Origin: Batillaria attramentaria
Taxonomy: Eukaryota; Mollusca; Gastropoda; Batillariidae
Reading direction: 5' to 3'
Length of the DNA: 64,000 bases
Assembly (NCBI GenBank): GCA_018292915.2
Contig: JACVVK020000388.1
Span: forward strand, 354,001 to 418,000
Every line of letters starts with the position of its first letter. Position 1 is the stretch's first letter. Of this stretch, positions 1 to 12,735 are shown piece after piece. The notes beneath the pieces were generated by a model that made no database searches, was not told the DNA's origin, and saw only the letters and a program-made list of their open reading frames with translations. Made by a program: the position numbers and the translations under genes.

Positions 1-424
1 GTGACACAATGTCAGTAACAGCAACAAGTACATCAACAGAAGCAACTGACGACGACGTCGGCAACGAATCTGTACTGAGATGACAGTATCTCACACTGCT
101 TGATACGATGGACAAAAATCACAAACTTCATTCATGCGCTTGTCTAAACCATGCGGTTATTGGCGTTAAAAGCCTGCCTATTCAAGTGGCAGTATAAATC
201 AACAGCTGGCGTGCACATTCTAATTGCCTGTGTTTTCCAAGCTACTGATGTGGATACGTATCAAAATACAGTCGCAGTTGTACTCACAATACATGTACAA
301 TTAACAATTTCGTGCACACGGTGGCTACATCTCCTACACTGGAGTGTCAGTATGATTCCCCTCCCCCCACCCCCCAGTGCAACCGGATATCAGTAGGTCC
401 AAGCTGTGCATAGGCGAACTCAAG

Positions 425-650
425 GCTACGCGACGGTATTAGCTTCCGGGGCATGTAGTAAGAACTCGGCTAAATATAGTATAAAATCTTTGCCCCTTTT
501 AAAATTTGTGTGCATAGTAAAATATGGCAATCTGGTGCTTTTTGTTGGCTTTGTAAACAAGTTTCATGCCAGGTAATAGTAAAATTAGGGAAAAATGAGG
601 CTGGCTTGTGGACTATTTGTATTCATGCGCGGCTGGCACAGGAGCCAGCA
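425..650 (+). repeat. Dispersed repeat, inverted copy at 3840-4055
   Basis: Shares GCTTTGTAAACAAGTTTCATGCCAGGTAATAGTAAAA and flanking blocks with the reverse complement of 3840-4055, at clearly reduced identity. No coding content. Probably two copies of the same old element. Confidence 0.65.
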
Positions 651-866
651 GACGACCGTGGAATGAGGGGGTATGTGGTCGCTGCCAACATTGCCAAAAA
701 ACGGAATATTGGAATTTGTTTAAATTTCCTCTACGCATGAGTCTATGGCTGCCTGATTTTTGTGAATTTTTTGGTGAATTTTAAAGCATTTCTAGGGTGT
801 CATCTGCAGCGTTATGTGTAAGAGGAATATATAGCGTTTTCCTCCAGATTTGCATCTGTGTAACGT

Positions 867-1352
867 AGCCCAACCCTGTTCCGGCGGGTCAGTCGATAAC
901 TCTAACCCCTGCGACGACGGCCAAGTCGGGCTAACCGAGACCGAGCCGAGCTAAGTGATACCTAAGAAGGAAACGCCAAAAATACTCGGTGACAAGGCCG
1001 GAAAATGGACAGTTGCGAACAACTTTCAGGTCCCCGTGCTATTTCACAGTGTGCACAGAAGCGGTGAAAACTGTCGCATTCACCAGCACTGTACATTTTC
1101 AGCCTGTTTCGAGATTATTGCCTGCATGAGTTGCCCCCTGTGCATACACAGACCCGCAGCATGCATGCATTTTTAAAACTGCGTGCTTTAGTTATTGTTG
1201 CGGCAGGGAGACACTTGCAACTGTCCACTTTCCTTGTCACCGAGTGTTTTTGGTTTTTCCTTTTTGGGTATTGGCTCGGTCTCGGTTAGCCCGACTTGGT
1301 CGTCGTCGCAGGGGCCTAGAGTTATCGACGGATCCGGAACAGGGCTGGGCTG
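867..1352. mobile_element. Fold-back element with ~140-bp inverted arms
   Basis: The left arm (867-1013) and right arm (1216-1352) are imperfect reverse complements. They share AACCCTGTTCCGG, CAAGTCGGGCTAACCGAGAC, ACTCGGTGACAAGG and GGACAGTTGC. The 200-bp loop has no coding signal. The 18-bp sequence GCTGTGCATAGGCGAACT occurs at 403-420 and again at 1349-1366, so the larger 421-1348 block may be one inserted unit. Confidence 0.7.
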
Positions 1353-1544
1353 TGCATAGGCGAACTGACAGTAGGATTTGCCACCAAGGTTGAGGTTTGG
1401 AGGCTGTTTTCACTTGCCAGTTTTACTGGGTTGAACCCGGGGTTGGTGCGTTTACATCAGTTTAACGAACCCGGGTTAAAGGCGCCCGCAAATAAATAAA
1501 ATAAATAAATAAATAAATAAACAAAAACAAAATAACAACAACAA

Positions 1545-1990
1545 CAACAACAACAAACCAATTATAAGAAGAAGAAAAGGAGGAAGAAAAGTTAAAGCAA
1601 CCTAACGCAGAGGCTTTATTCCTCAAAAGTACTCAGGTTTGGGGGGTGAGGGGTGGGGGTGGGGGTGGGGGTGGTGTTTTTTAACCTTGAAAGTGTTAAA
1701 CCTCTGACTGAGTACCGCAAGGTATTTGCTAAAGACGAATATTTGTGCTCCATTCATATTGTAATTTACCTATTTCTCGGACGTTTGGCGTCTCTGACTT
1801 GGTTTCTATCCAGGCTGCTGCCGGTCTGAAGTGTGATGTCCGTTCTGCTGGCAAAGTCCATTACTGTCTGATCCTGAAAGAAAGACACAACCATACCACA
1901 GTGCTTCCTCTTGTCTTCGAAACTGTTGCTGCTGCTACTACTACTACTACTACTACTACGAGTACTACCAAAAAAAAAATGCACTTGCCT
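1545..1990 (+). repeat. 440-bp inverted duplication, arm 1
   Basis: Nearly identical to the reverse complement of 15515-15960. The match runs from the (CAA)n/ATAAGAAGAAG block through GTGATGTCCGTTCTGCTGGC to the (CTA)n and TG tracts. The only open frame in it runs into the microsatellite, so I do not call a gene. Confidence 0.8.
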
Positions 1991-1997
1991 TTATCTA

Positions 1998-2000
<3 letters not shown>

Positions 2001-2071
<71 letters not shown>

Positions 2072-2112
2072 CAGTGTGTGTGTGTGTGTGCCAGTGTGTG
2101 TGTGTGTGTGTG

Positions 2113-2152
<40 letters not shown>

Positions 2153-2154
2153 CG

Positions 2155-2246
<92 letters not shown>

Positions 2247-2279
2247 GTGTGTGTGTGTGTGTGTGCGTGTGTGTGTGTT
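2001..2279 (+). repeat. (TG)n microsatellite, ~280 bp
   Basis: Almost uninterrupted TG repeats with a few CC, AC and GC interruptions. Open frames over it are Cys-Val repeats without meaning. Confidence 0.98.
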
Positions 2280-2315
2280 GTGCTAGTAGGTGTTGTGTGA
2301 TTCTGAAGTTTTAGC

Positions 2316-2400
2316 TTAGATTGTAATTGTGAAGCGCCTTGAGCCCACTTTGTGGGGACACTGTGCTATACAAGAATACGTATTATTATCATTATTATTA
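2316..2400 (+). mobile_element. L2/CR1-like LINE 3' tail
   Basis: GTGAAGCGCCTTGAG, then GCTATACAAG and (TTA)n, resembles the tail of the L2-like piece at 40240-40313 (CGGCGCTCTATAAGAGC then (TTA)n). Only the tail is present. Confidence 0.5.
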
Positions 2401-2492
2401 TTAACTCTTTGACGACGAAGCACAATTTCTAACACGCGATTTCCTATAGGAAATCGCGTGTTAGAAATTGTGCTTCGTCGTCAAAGAGTTAA
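2401..2492. mobile_element. 92-bp perfect palindrome with TTAA ends
   Basis: Two 46-bp arms with no spacer, centred between 2446 and 2447. It starts TTAACTCTTTGACGACGAAG and ends with the exact reverse complement. TTAA at both ends suggests a piggyBac-like snap-back MITE whose internal sequence is gone. It sits directly at the end of the (TTA)n tail. Confidence 0.85.
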
Positions 2493-3450
2493 CACTGTTC
2501 GCCTGATGTGTCGGGTCATAGCCATGACATCACAGGCCTATGATCTGGGTCAGTGCAGGTCAGAGGGTGCCAATAAACCTATGCACGTACTCAAACAATA
2601 TCAACTCTTCCATATAACCACAACATCGACACCCTCTTGAGAGGGAATCTCTGTCTTCCTTTGAATGACAATATAAACATTTTTGAAACTGTACAGCACT
2701 TTATAGAAGTATCAGGTCGCTTTGACACTGACCTAAATTCCAATTACCATTACCAGTCGCCAGCCCGCTGCCACCGTCGCAGACACAGTCCCACTGCATG
2801 TTTCTTTGTACTGTACTTATTGGCCATTCTCTCTATCCTCTTTCTTCCTATCTCTTCTTTACAGATCTGTCTTATAATACTGTATCTGACGCCTCCGCCG
2901 CAAATGTTTTTTTTGGGTTTTTTTTTTTTTGTACTTATGAGCACATTTATAAGTTTTAACTTGTTGTGCTCGGCCTCGTGGAAATTGTGTGAGTGCATTT
3001 TCTATTTGTTCAAAATGAATAAAACTGTTTAAACCAATAAACCTAAGCATGTAGGCAAGTGTTTGTTCTATTTTTAGCGAAGTGTCTGCGACAGCACGCC
3101 AAGGAAAGTAGGTTCAGTTTTTTGTTGTTGTTTTTTTTTAATGCCTGATTTCTTAAATGTCCAAGACCGCAAGCAAAGTCTTTTTTTTTTTTTTACGGTC
3201 GCGATGTCCGCCACACAGAGTATGAATTCATCCGCGATCTAACTTAGACCGGAAGTGCCACTTAACAAGCTACACAACACAGACACCGATTTCAAAGAAA
3301 ATAAAATACAACATATTCCTTCTAAACGCTGCGCACGACACCCTAGAAATGTTTTAAAATTCGCCCCCCCCCCCCCCAAAAAAAAAAAAAAAAAATCACC
3401 AAAAATTCCATGTGCCCAAAGACACATGTGTAGGGTAAATTCACATTCAA

Positions 3451-3752
3451 GCGAGCGGGGCAGGAACCAGTGGCCAAGCAGATCCTGCGGAGGAAGTGGG
3501 GCTGGATTGGACACACCCTCAGGAAGCCAGCATCCAGCACCACACGCCAAGCCCTGACATGGAACCCGCAGGGGAAAAGGAAGAGAGGCCGGCCTCGCAA
3601 CAGCTGGAGGCGGGACACTGAGGCAGAGCTATGTAAGCAGGGGACCAACTGGACTGGAGTGGCAAGACTAGCCCAGAACAGAGTGCGATGGCGAAGGGTT
3701 GTCGATGGCCTATGCTCCACGTGGAGCCAAGGGCCTAAGTAAGTAAGTAAGT
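3451..3752 (+). mobile_element. 5'-truncated RTE-like LINE, 3' end
   Basis: Encodes the C-terminal end of a LINE polymerase ([20 protein letters not shown], then [10 protein letters not shown]), followed by a (TAAG)n tail. It is flanked by a 33-bp direct repeat, AAAGACACATGTGTAGGG... at 3418-3450 and 3753-3785, a target-site duplication from target-primed integration. It matches the fragment at 56978-57977. Confidence 0.9.
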
Positions 3753-4530
3753 AAAGACACATGTGTAGGGTAAATTCACATTCAAATTCCAATATCCCAC
3801 GTTTTTGCAATGCTAGCAACGACCACCTACCCTCTAGTTCCTCTGTCGTCTGCTAGCGTTTGTGCCAGCCGCTCATGAATACAAATAGTCCACGTGTCAG
3901 GCTCATTTTTCACTGTTTTTACTATTACCTGGCATGAAACTTGTTTACAAAGCCAACAAACAGCCCAAGATTGCCATTTTTGACTCTGCACACACAGTTA
4001 AACAGGGGCGAAAATTCTATACTATGTTTAGCAGAATTCTTACTGCATGCAATGGAAATTATTAGTAATGTGTAACATTTACCCCCACGAAGCATCATTT
4101 CTTCCGCTAGCAGAATTCAGGCTGTCAGCTAGCATCTAGAACTAATTTTAAACTGCCGCTGTCAGTCTGGCTATGACCACCATTGTGTATTTAAATGGAT
4201 AACCCGAAGGTCGTGACAGTGGTCATAGGGCGAGTCATCGCATAAATTGGGTGAGTGATGTCCAAATTAGTGACCCGTAGCGTCCCTCCCAGGCGACGGT
4301 CACGGGTCATAGGGCGCACGAGCGGTTCACTCTCGCTGGTGGACTGTCCTGCTCATCTGCTGCCCACTGGCTTTGACCGTAATGAGTGTGATTTGTGGGG
4401 ACGCAGAAGGGACTGTTCAGCCACCGGGCACACGCTGCGAGGCTGCGGAGCCTTCGCACGCCGGTCGAACGGCCTTTCTGTTCACACGCCACCAAGTATC
4501 ACCATTATCATGATCAGGGTGTTTGTAAGA

Positions 4531-4700
4531 GGTGTGGGTGTTTGGGGGTTTAACGTCCTTTTCCACCACATTCGGGTGATATCAAAGACGGGGCAACGAT
4601 GAAAAAGCCAGCACAAATATATGGCCCCAGCCGGGATACGAACTCACGACCCGAGCATTAGAAGTCCAACGCTCTACCATTTGGCCACCCCGGCTCCCCG
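4531..4700 (-). mobile_element. tRNA-derived SINE (family A)
   Basis: Read on the minus strand: GGGGAGCCGGGGTGGCC head with an A box (TGGCCAAATGGTAGAGCG) and B box (GAGTTCGTATCC), then a tail through GGTGATATCACCC-like sequence to GACGTTAAACCCCC. A 12-bp target duplication, GTGTTTGTAAGA, lies at 4519-4530 and 4701-4712. The tRNA part is a SINE head, not a functional tRNA. Confidence 0.92.
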
Positions 4701-4829
4701 GTGTTTGTAAGAATGTATTGTATGACTCTGTGTGTGTAACGGTTTTGCTATTGTTAGGTGCCCAGAGCTCCAGCAGGAGGCTGGGCGCCAGACAAATCCT
4801 CATTATTGTTATTATTCAGTACCAACTTG

Positions 4830-5150
4830 CAGTGAGCGGACTGCACCGCCGGCTTGGCGTTGGACAATGCACAAAGACCGAAAGCGCACGGTCGGCGGCG
4901 ATTGACTGGCGTGACGAGGGAAAAATAGGACCCGGGTTCTATTCACTGGCGAGCCGACGGCGTCGCGCTTCAGCCTTCCTGGCGAGCCGATTTTATTGGC
5001 TGGGAGTGCATTTTACCGCTGGCAGGCGTGCGAAATCGCTACGTCTGACAGCCCTCTTAAGTGTACGAATAGTGGTTGTGCAAGTGGAAGTGACTTTTAG
5101 CGCTTGTTTCGCCGGAATTGTATTATGGTCTTTCTTTTCTGTACAGTAGT
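4830..5150 (+). promoter_or_regulatory. CpG-rich segment, possible promoter
   Basis: Locally GC- and CpG-rich against an AT-rich background, with TTTTATTGGCTGGG (an inverted CCAAT-type box) near 4990 and a GTAAGT at 5156-5161 that could act as a first donor. It might be the promoter of the homeobox gene, 11 kb upstream of its first visible exon. This is a guess from composition only. Confidence 0.2.
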
Positions 5151-5327
5151 TCTGAAGTAAGTGTATCCGCTCGAAAAGGGCTTCTGCACACGCTGGAATT
5201 TTCTAGGCAATTCCTCGCTGGTTTTTGTTGTTCAGTGTTGGTAATTCATTTTCTTGTTGCTGTTGTCTGTTGCCGGTGCATTTGTAGTGCAGAAACAAAA
5301 TGCTTCTGTGCATTTTGGGGTTCCTAA

Positions 5328-5330
<3 letters not shown>

Positions 5331-5387
<57 letters not shown>

Positions 5388-5433
5388 CAGTAGGTGTGTG
5401 TGTGTGTGCCAGTAGGTGTGTGTGTGTGTGTGT
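5331..5433 (+). repeat. (TG)n microsatellite
   Basis: TG repeat with two GCCAGTAGG interruptions. Followed at 5497-5530 by a C-rich tract. Confidence 0.95.
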
Positions 5434-6273
5434 AGCGGAGAAAAGAAAAAGTGCGCACCTGATTCTTAGACTTTTCACGGACTACTTTTGTCTCAGCCCC
5501 CCCCCCCCCCCCCCCAACGCCCCCACCCCCCACCCTTCCAGGCGGTCTCAGTTCAGTTTCAGCTGCTGAACGAACCCGGCGTAGTCCGGCCGGCCTCACC
5601 CCTACCGTGGGCCCTAGCCATACTCCTCTCCCCCTGCCCCCCTCCCCTCCTTCATTCCCTATAAACCTCTTCAGTTTCGCAGGCTTCGAACCCGGCCACC
5701 ACCCATTAGGCCTGAAATAAACTTTTATGACACCAGCAGCTCCCGTGTTTGTCCTCGCCCCTTATCTGGATCACACGGACCAGTGGGAGGCTCTGACCCG
5801 TGACCTCACGCGCCGTAAGTCACGCGACTTTTCGTTGCGACGGCGCGTGCGCGAACCAGGGACAAACGCATGCGCAGCGTGGGGGACATGCGTTGTCCGA
5901 GGAGTTAATTGACTTTAAACTTGGGGCTTTTATGGGTGACACTCGATAAATGCGGGTAGAGGTTTATGCTGTTAGAAAGTGGCAGTTTGGATGATTTGCA
6001 ACAGCTTGTTATCCTGAGCGGTGATGAATTCTGTTGATTACCACAGGTCAGACTCAACACAAGGGCAAACTGAGGCAGGTTAGGGACCGGCATTTCAGTT
6101 AAAGTGTATTTCCCTTGTTTTCCTTTTTTTTTTCTTTTTTTTTTTTAGAGTTGTTAAAAGTGCCAACTTTTGGGTTCGGGTGAAACTGCAGAGGCATGTT
6201 TGATGTGTTGATAAATCATGATAACAGACCAGACTTTTTAGGTGACGTATTTTTAAGTATTTCCACAGTTGGG
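5434..6273. other. No gene recognised
   Basis: C-rich tract, then a segment with TATAAA (5659), AATAAA (5716) and CG-rich sequence to 5900 that could be part of a retroelement LTR. I could not find a second LTR, primer site or coding region to support that. The rest is unremarkable. Confidence 0.4.
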
Positions 6274-6720
6274 CTTAGTTGGTGTAGTTCGCCTGTTAGG
6301 GGGTGCAAATGTATACCAGTCATTTGCAGGGGGGGGGGGGGAAATGTATACCAGCTGCGCGGGACGGGGTGCAAATGTATTCTGGATTTGGATCTAGCGA
6401 GTTGAAGTCACGTGACTGCTAACTTCGTTTTACGAATGTAAGTTTAACGAAAGCATTAAACGAATGTACCCCTCAGATGGTGAAGATATAATTATGTGCG
6501 TGTCAAGTATCTGTCATAATTTGTAATCGTTTCGCTTTCCGGAAACAAGCCTTTCGATACAAAAAATGGCGTGGCAATATCGCGAGACCTGACGGGACTG
6601 AAGGGCGGGATACAATCGCCCCCACTCACTGGAATAGAGAGCAGGAGTACATTTGCTCCCCCTGCATATAACTGGTATACATCTGCACCCCTTAGCAGGC
6701 GAACTATACCAACTTGACTG
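6274..6720. mobile_element. Fold-back element
   Basis: Left arm (6274-6395) TTAGTTGGTGTAGTTCGCCT and TGCAAATGTATACCAG are repeated in reverse complement in the right arm (6600-6720). The arms contain three GCAAATGTATACC-type blocks. The loop has no coding signal. Confidence 0.7.
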
Positions 6721-7560
6721 AGCCACATTTGGGCATGTGCTGGGCATCATAGTGAATAACAGAGCGCACAGTATTTAGCTACATGTATTTCAGTCAGGTA
6801 TGTGGTGTTGTTGGCACGAACACCGCATCAGTACTGAGACTATCAACATTACACTTTTGACTGTGCTTTACTAGTTTTTGGAATAGAGCTTGTCCACATG
6901 TCTTCTTCTGGAAACCGGCATTGTCTGTTTTGGTTGGAAAATCTGTTTTGAAGGAAGTTTGCTGCCTGAGCGTGATTAGCGGCGGCTGCCAAAGAGTGCA
7001 AGAAGAAATGTATTATCAGAGTGACTGACATGGACTGAAACGATTTGCAGCAAGTTCCGAGTCTTTTGTAGTTGTGTGGTTGAGGGGTGTGGGTGAACAG
7101 AAGGGATCAGGATATCCCAGGTAGTGCCGTGCCAAGCATAGCATGCGATGAGAAGGTCAGTTGTGGCAAGGTTAATCCCGACGTTGAAACAAATCGTGCA
7201 GACTCCGACTAACCCCTTAGACCCCTCCGCACGCCTCCCGACTTTTTTTTTTTGCGGAATATATGCGTGTAACTACTGAAGAGTACAAGGAGCATGTGAA
7301 CCAACCTGTCACTCCGCAAATAAATAATGATAATAAAAATAAGGAGAAAGAGAGAGAGAGAGAGAGAGAGACTGAGAAGAAAGTGACAAATCTTTATGCT
7401 TCGTCTTTACTACAGCAGCCCGGCGGGGCCGAATGGCTTGTTTACGCAAACTAAAACACTGATTAAAAATTTCCCCTCTCAAATTTCACCTGCCTTTAGA
7501 AACTAATCAAGAGAAAGAATGGGCGCATTGTAGAAAACTGATTAACACCAATAATCAGTG

Positions 7561-7741
7561 GGTGGGTGGGTGGGTGTTTGGGAGTTTCACGTCCTTTTCC
7601 ACCACATAAGGGTGATATCAAAGACGGGGCAACGAGAAAAAAAGGCCAGCACGAATAATTGGCCCCAGCCGGCGGGATTCGAACTCACGACCTGAGCATT
7701 GAGAGTCCAACGCTCTACCATTCGGCCACCCCGGCTCCCCT
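7561..7741 (-). mobile_element. tRNA-derived SINE (family A)
   Basis: Same family as 4531-4700, with B box GAGTTCGAATCC. Target duplication CAATAATCAGTG at 7549-7560 and 7742-7753. Confidence 0.92.
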
Positions 7742-7934
7742 CAATAATCAGTGTCTGACTGAATTTATGGAACGGATTATTATTTGCCAGAAGTTAGAAC
7801 TGCATCCATTCAGGTTAGTATTTTCCAATTTTTTTTGTGGGACGGTACACCGAAAACGGGGCATGTAAACCCCAGCTGGAAGTGCCCCGAATTCAAGCAG
7901 CTTGAGGCTGGAAGTGCCCCGGGTCAATGCAGCT

Positions 7935-8155
7935 CGAGGCTAGAAGTGCCTGGGACTGAGTCGTGCGGCGAACCGTGGCTTATTATAACATTCCCAAAGC
8001 AGAAGGGGAGGAAGTCGGAGTACACTGAGAGAACCTTCGACGACAGCTCTGAACTTGAAGCCGAATGGTGCCGCAAATGGGACTCGAACCCAGGACCTCT
8101 CGCACTGGTAGGAGGACTCGTCACCACCGCTCCGCCGTACAGACCACCCCATAGT
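7935..8155 (-). mobile_element. tRNA-like SINE (family B)
   Basis: Minus strand reads GGTGGTCTGTACGGCGGAGC, then GGTTCGAGTCCCATTTG (B box) and a tail with CTCCGACTTCCTCCCC. It is alignable with 10266-10480 over the head, the B box and the TACTCCG(G/A)CTTCCTCC block. Confidence 0.7.
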
Positions 8156-8468
8156 AACGATCGATCGTGGTTCACGGGTAACAGCAAAAAGGTATCATCA
8201 TTAAGTGGAAACTGTTCCCACTACCTGATGCTATCTCCACCGCCAATTATTCTGTCAGCCCGCTATCATTTCCCCCACGCGCGGCGGAGCTCAGCGAATG
8301 CGCATCACCTGTCAAACACAGTTTGCTGTAGTTAAATTAACGCGTTAATTGATAAGAAGAATAGCGCTCTGTGTACGACTGTTGGATTCGAATCGCGCTG
8401 TACTTGCGCGACGAGTGGTTCACCGAATGGCAGATGGTCGTTCATGATAAGCATGTTGCCGGGTTTTT

Positions 8469-8496
8469 AAGTTGTTTCTCTATAGAGAAACAACTT
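8469..8496. repeat. 28-bp perfect palindrome
   Basis: Each arm is AAGTTGTTTCTCTA or its exact reverse complement, without a spacer. It marks the left boundary of the 8497-10085 repeat. Confidence 0.85.
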
Positions 8497-9656
8497 TATG
8501 AGACGGGGCAGATTTTGCTACGCGCAGCAGCAAGTTTCAGTGATACAAAACAAGACTGTGACGTTTATCCACACAATACTCACTTTCACGCACACAGTGA
8601 CGAAACGAAATCTGTGTCATAGACACCTTACGTGCACACTTTGCTGCTGCGTTCTTTTTGGCGGGAATGACGTGTGTGTGTCTGTGTGTGTGGACGGATG
8701 TAATGATGGCTATCTGCTAAACCACCTCGCCGGATGGCTTTTTACTTTGAGATAAAATGGGAATTCACCTTCTCCAGAGCTACCTTTCACGATTTTTATC
8801 CTGCCGCATTTTGAGAACAGTTATCGCCGATTTTTAAAAATCGGTCATGTTACGAATTTTTTCGAAAAAAATGTTCAAATGGCTTCATTTTCTGAAATTG
8901 GGAAGATCATCCAATTATACTGCCTGTTTTCGTAGCACAGCTCTGTAGCTCTGACAGGTTTTGTGTAAGAAAAATATTTCCGAGGTAGGGGTGGTTTGCA
9001 TATAAGGCCAAATATCTATGAAAAGACTCCTTCAAATTACTCATCATGCCGGTATTTTTGTCACTTGTGACAACTGCACATATGACATGAACTATTGCAC
9101 TATTGTAGCTTTAGTATTAAGAATAACAGAGCTTTTAGATAAACACATTTTTTCACGTTTCTGCGAGAAGCGCCGGTCAAAAAAGTTCCAATTTTGCAAT
9201 TTCGTAAGTACAATCCAAGGCACTTTAAGTCCACGTTTTCATCAGCTCTCTAGATCTTCCAGATTTTATGTCAAAATTAATTCAGTCCCGGAAGTCACAA
9301 AAGCAACAAGGAAATCACAAGATATGAAGAAGTATCATCTGTCAGACGAGCAACGTGAGGCTGACGGCAAATGTTTGGTTCACAGTGCAAAATCTGCAAG
9401 TATCGTCACTGCTTCCGACATTTCATCAGCCCTCTACATCTTCCAGATTTCATGTGAAAAATAATTCAGTCGGAGAAGTCACAAAGCCAATAGGGAAATC
9501 ACAGGGCATAAACAAGCATCCTCAGACGATCTCAGTGCTAGAGGCTGACGCCAAAAGTTTAGTTCACGGAATTGACGTCATCTCTCTCTCTCTCTCTGTA
9601 TGACGACCTGCCTGAGGCTGACGTCAAATGTTTAGTTCACGGAACTGACGTCTCTT

Positions 9657-9710
<54 letters not shown>

Positions 9711-10085
9711 GGAGCCAGGGTGGCCGAATGGTAGCGCGTTGGACTTTCAATGCTTGGGCCGAGAGTTCGAATCCCGGCCGCTGGGGCCAAATATTTGTGC
9801 TGGCCTTTTTCTCGTTGCCCCGTCTTTGATATCACCCTTATGTGGTGGAAAAAGAGCGTTAAACTCCTAAACACCCACCTACCCACCCTCTCCCTCTCTC
9901 TCTCCCTTCTTCCAACACCCGGCCCCACCCCCAGTCAAGTGGCTAATCGGTCGAGGTCGTAGAGGATCTAGTGTCATCGGTAGAACTTGGAGAGGGGAGA
10001 ACCGGCAACAATAACAACAAAACAGACAAAATAAAATGAAGTTTGGAGAAGAAACAACTTTGTAGGACGGGGCCGTTCCTCCTTG
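8497..10085 (+). repeat. Dispersed repeat, copy 1
   Basis: Its outer parts (about 8497-9360 and 9985-10085) match the reverse complement of 33676-34640. Copy 1 also has about 200-bp tandem blocks (9230-9660; TTCATCAGC...TTCCAGATTT then GAGGCTGACG(G/C)CAAA repeated), CT tracts and a SINE. Both ends carry GAAACAACTTT...GACGGGGC in the same direction. No transposase frame is visible. Confidence 0.75.
9709..9884 (+). mobile_element. tRNA-derived SINE (family A)
   Basis: Full-length copy beginning GGGGAGCCAGGGTGGCCG and ending at AACACCCACC. It is inserted at the end of a CT tract and lies inside the 8497-10085 dispersed repeat. No clear target duplication because of the flanking CT repeats. Confidence 0.88.
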
Positions 10086-10265
10086 TTCTTTTTGCCGGAT
10101 CCATCGACTGCTACATTTAATTCATGACACCAGCTTCACAGCTGGATATCACTTCAAGTTAAGAGGCACCGGATGCCTGATTCATTTAAACACCTATGCA
10201 GCATCACTGTTTCCAGGGTGAATTAGTGAAAGGGTCTAAGCACAATGAATTTGATGAGCATTCAG

Positions 10266-10480
10266 GCCCTTTTAGGCGGTGGTCTAGTGGTTAAGTTAAG
10301 ACTTCGTCACCAGTGCGCGAGGTCAGGTTCGAGTTCAGGACAAAGAATTTTTCCTTCTCGTATGGTATGTGACACCGTTTATTCGGACCGATCGTCGGGG
10401 GTTCAAGTTCTCTCCGGGTACTCCGGCTTCCTCCCCCCCCCCCCCAGCCTGCTTTGGAAATGTTCAGCCCACAAAATTTG
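10266..10480 (+). mobile_element. tRNA-like SINE (family B)
   Basis: Plus-strand copy: GGCGGTGGTCTAGTGGTTAAG head, GGTTCGAGTTCAGG B box, and a TACTCCGGCTTCCTCCC tail. Ends near GCCCACAAAATTT. Confidence 0.7.
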
Positions 10481-10774
10481 ATAACTAAATGCAATTCTAA
10501 ATTCTGAAACTTAAATTGCTAAGTTGACCCTTTGCACCACGTGACTGTCATGTCTTCATGTCCAGCGTTTGAGAGAATGCGTGTGATTCGCGTGAGCGTG
10601 CGTGTTGGATTCAGTTCGCAGCACTTTGAGTCAGTTCAAGACTGAAACTGGGTAAAGCGCCAACACAACTGACACACAATTATTGTTATAATTATTATTT
10701 TACAGTTTGATACTAAACTGGCTCATTATGACTGTCTAGTGTATTTCACAGTCTTGTTCTCTCGTTTCGTTCTC

Positions 10775-11082
<308 letters not shown>

Positions 11083-11282
11083 GAGCGCAACAACAAAAAT
11101 CAACCCAAAAAAAAAATATTAGTCGACTCTTCCCCTTCCTCCTCCAACACACCTCAACCTCCGACACCGGTTTAGACAGGTTTTAGTTATACGTTACTTT
11201 CTTGGCAGAGCCTAGCGCAGCCCAGCGGAGTTTTTTTTTTATTTTTTTATTTTTTATTTTTATAGTACACTTTGACATCCCC

Positions 11283-11326
<44 letters not shown>

Positions 11327-11993
11327 TCTAATTTACTATAATTACCGCCATTGCAATACCGTTAACGTGCACTTGTTTGTTGACCCCTGAGCATTATTAT
11401 AAGCCTAGCTTGTTCATGCTCAGAAATTGTTTATTTACTTTGAAAAAACCGTATTGCAATAAACTTGTTTAAACCAACCTCCGACACCCCCCCACCCCTC
11501 TCCCGACCCCCATTCAACCACACCACCACCCCTTTTCGCTGGAGACCAATGAAAGCAACAACAAATACAGACAGTAGACAGACAAGGAGGCTAGTTGCAG
11601 GGAATGACAGAGCAAGGCAATTACCACAATGGACGGCTGAATCATGCCGCCAAGTTCACGGGCGCGATATCTAGCGTCCGTATGATGATAGCAAAATTAA
11701 ATGCGCACTTAGTATCAATTAAATGCATTAGCCACTTGTTCCATAAAACCAAGCGTGAGTTCAGCCGCTGTGTGCTGTATGCCTGTGTGTGTGTTTTCAG
11801 CTGTGGGTGGTGTTTGTAATCAGAACCACAATGATGTCTATATTTTTTATGTCTGTTTTTCTTGTCCCGTCAGTTGTCTTGGTTTCGATTTATATCCCTA
11901 ACGGCAGAGAAGCGCGCAGCAAACGCACAGACATCTGACGCCAATTATGATGAAAAGTTTTACAACGGTGAATGTTTTGACATATGGGTCAGG

Positions 11994-12170
11994 GGAGCCG
12001 GGGTGGTCGAATGGTAGAGCGTTGGACTTCTAATGCTCGGGTCGTGAGTTCGATCCCCGCTGGGGCCAAATATTTGTGCTGGCTTTTTCGTCGTTGCCCC
12101 GTCTTTGATATCACCCTATGTGGTGGAAAAGGACGTTAAACCCCCAAACACCCACCCACCCCACCCACCC
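11994..12170 (+). mobile_element. tRNA-derived SINE (family A)
   Basis: Full-length copy with a perfect 15-bp target duplication, GACATATGGGTCAGG, at 11979-11993 and 12171-12185. The duplication suggests a recent insertion. Confidence 0.93.
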
Positions 12171-12179
12171 GACATATGG

Positions 12180-12735
<556 letters not shown>

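Noticed and set aside
1745..2300. Open frames of Cys-Val repeats over TG arrays (here and at 10736-11167, 12569-12771, 14313-14549, 19582-19864, 20339-20545)
   Set aside because: They are direct translations of dinucleotide repeats without domains or splice context.
4718..5149. 143-codon plus-strand frame in the CpG-rich segment
   Set aside because: No recognised domain, Arg/Ser/Leu-rich as expected from GC composition, and its start overlaps the SINE flank.
5577..5912. Possible LTR (TATAAA, AATAAA, GC-rich 3' part)
   Set aside because: No second LTR, no primer-binding site, no gag or pol nearby.
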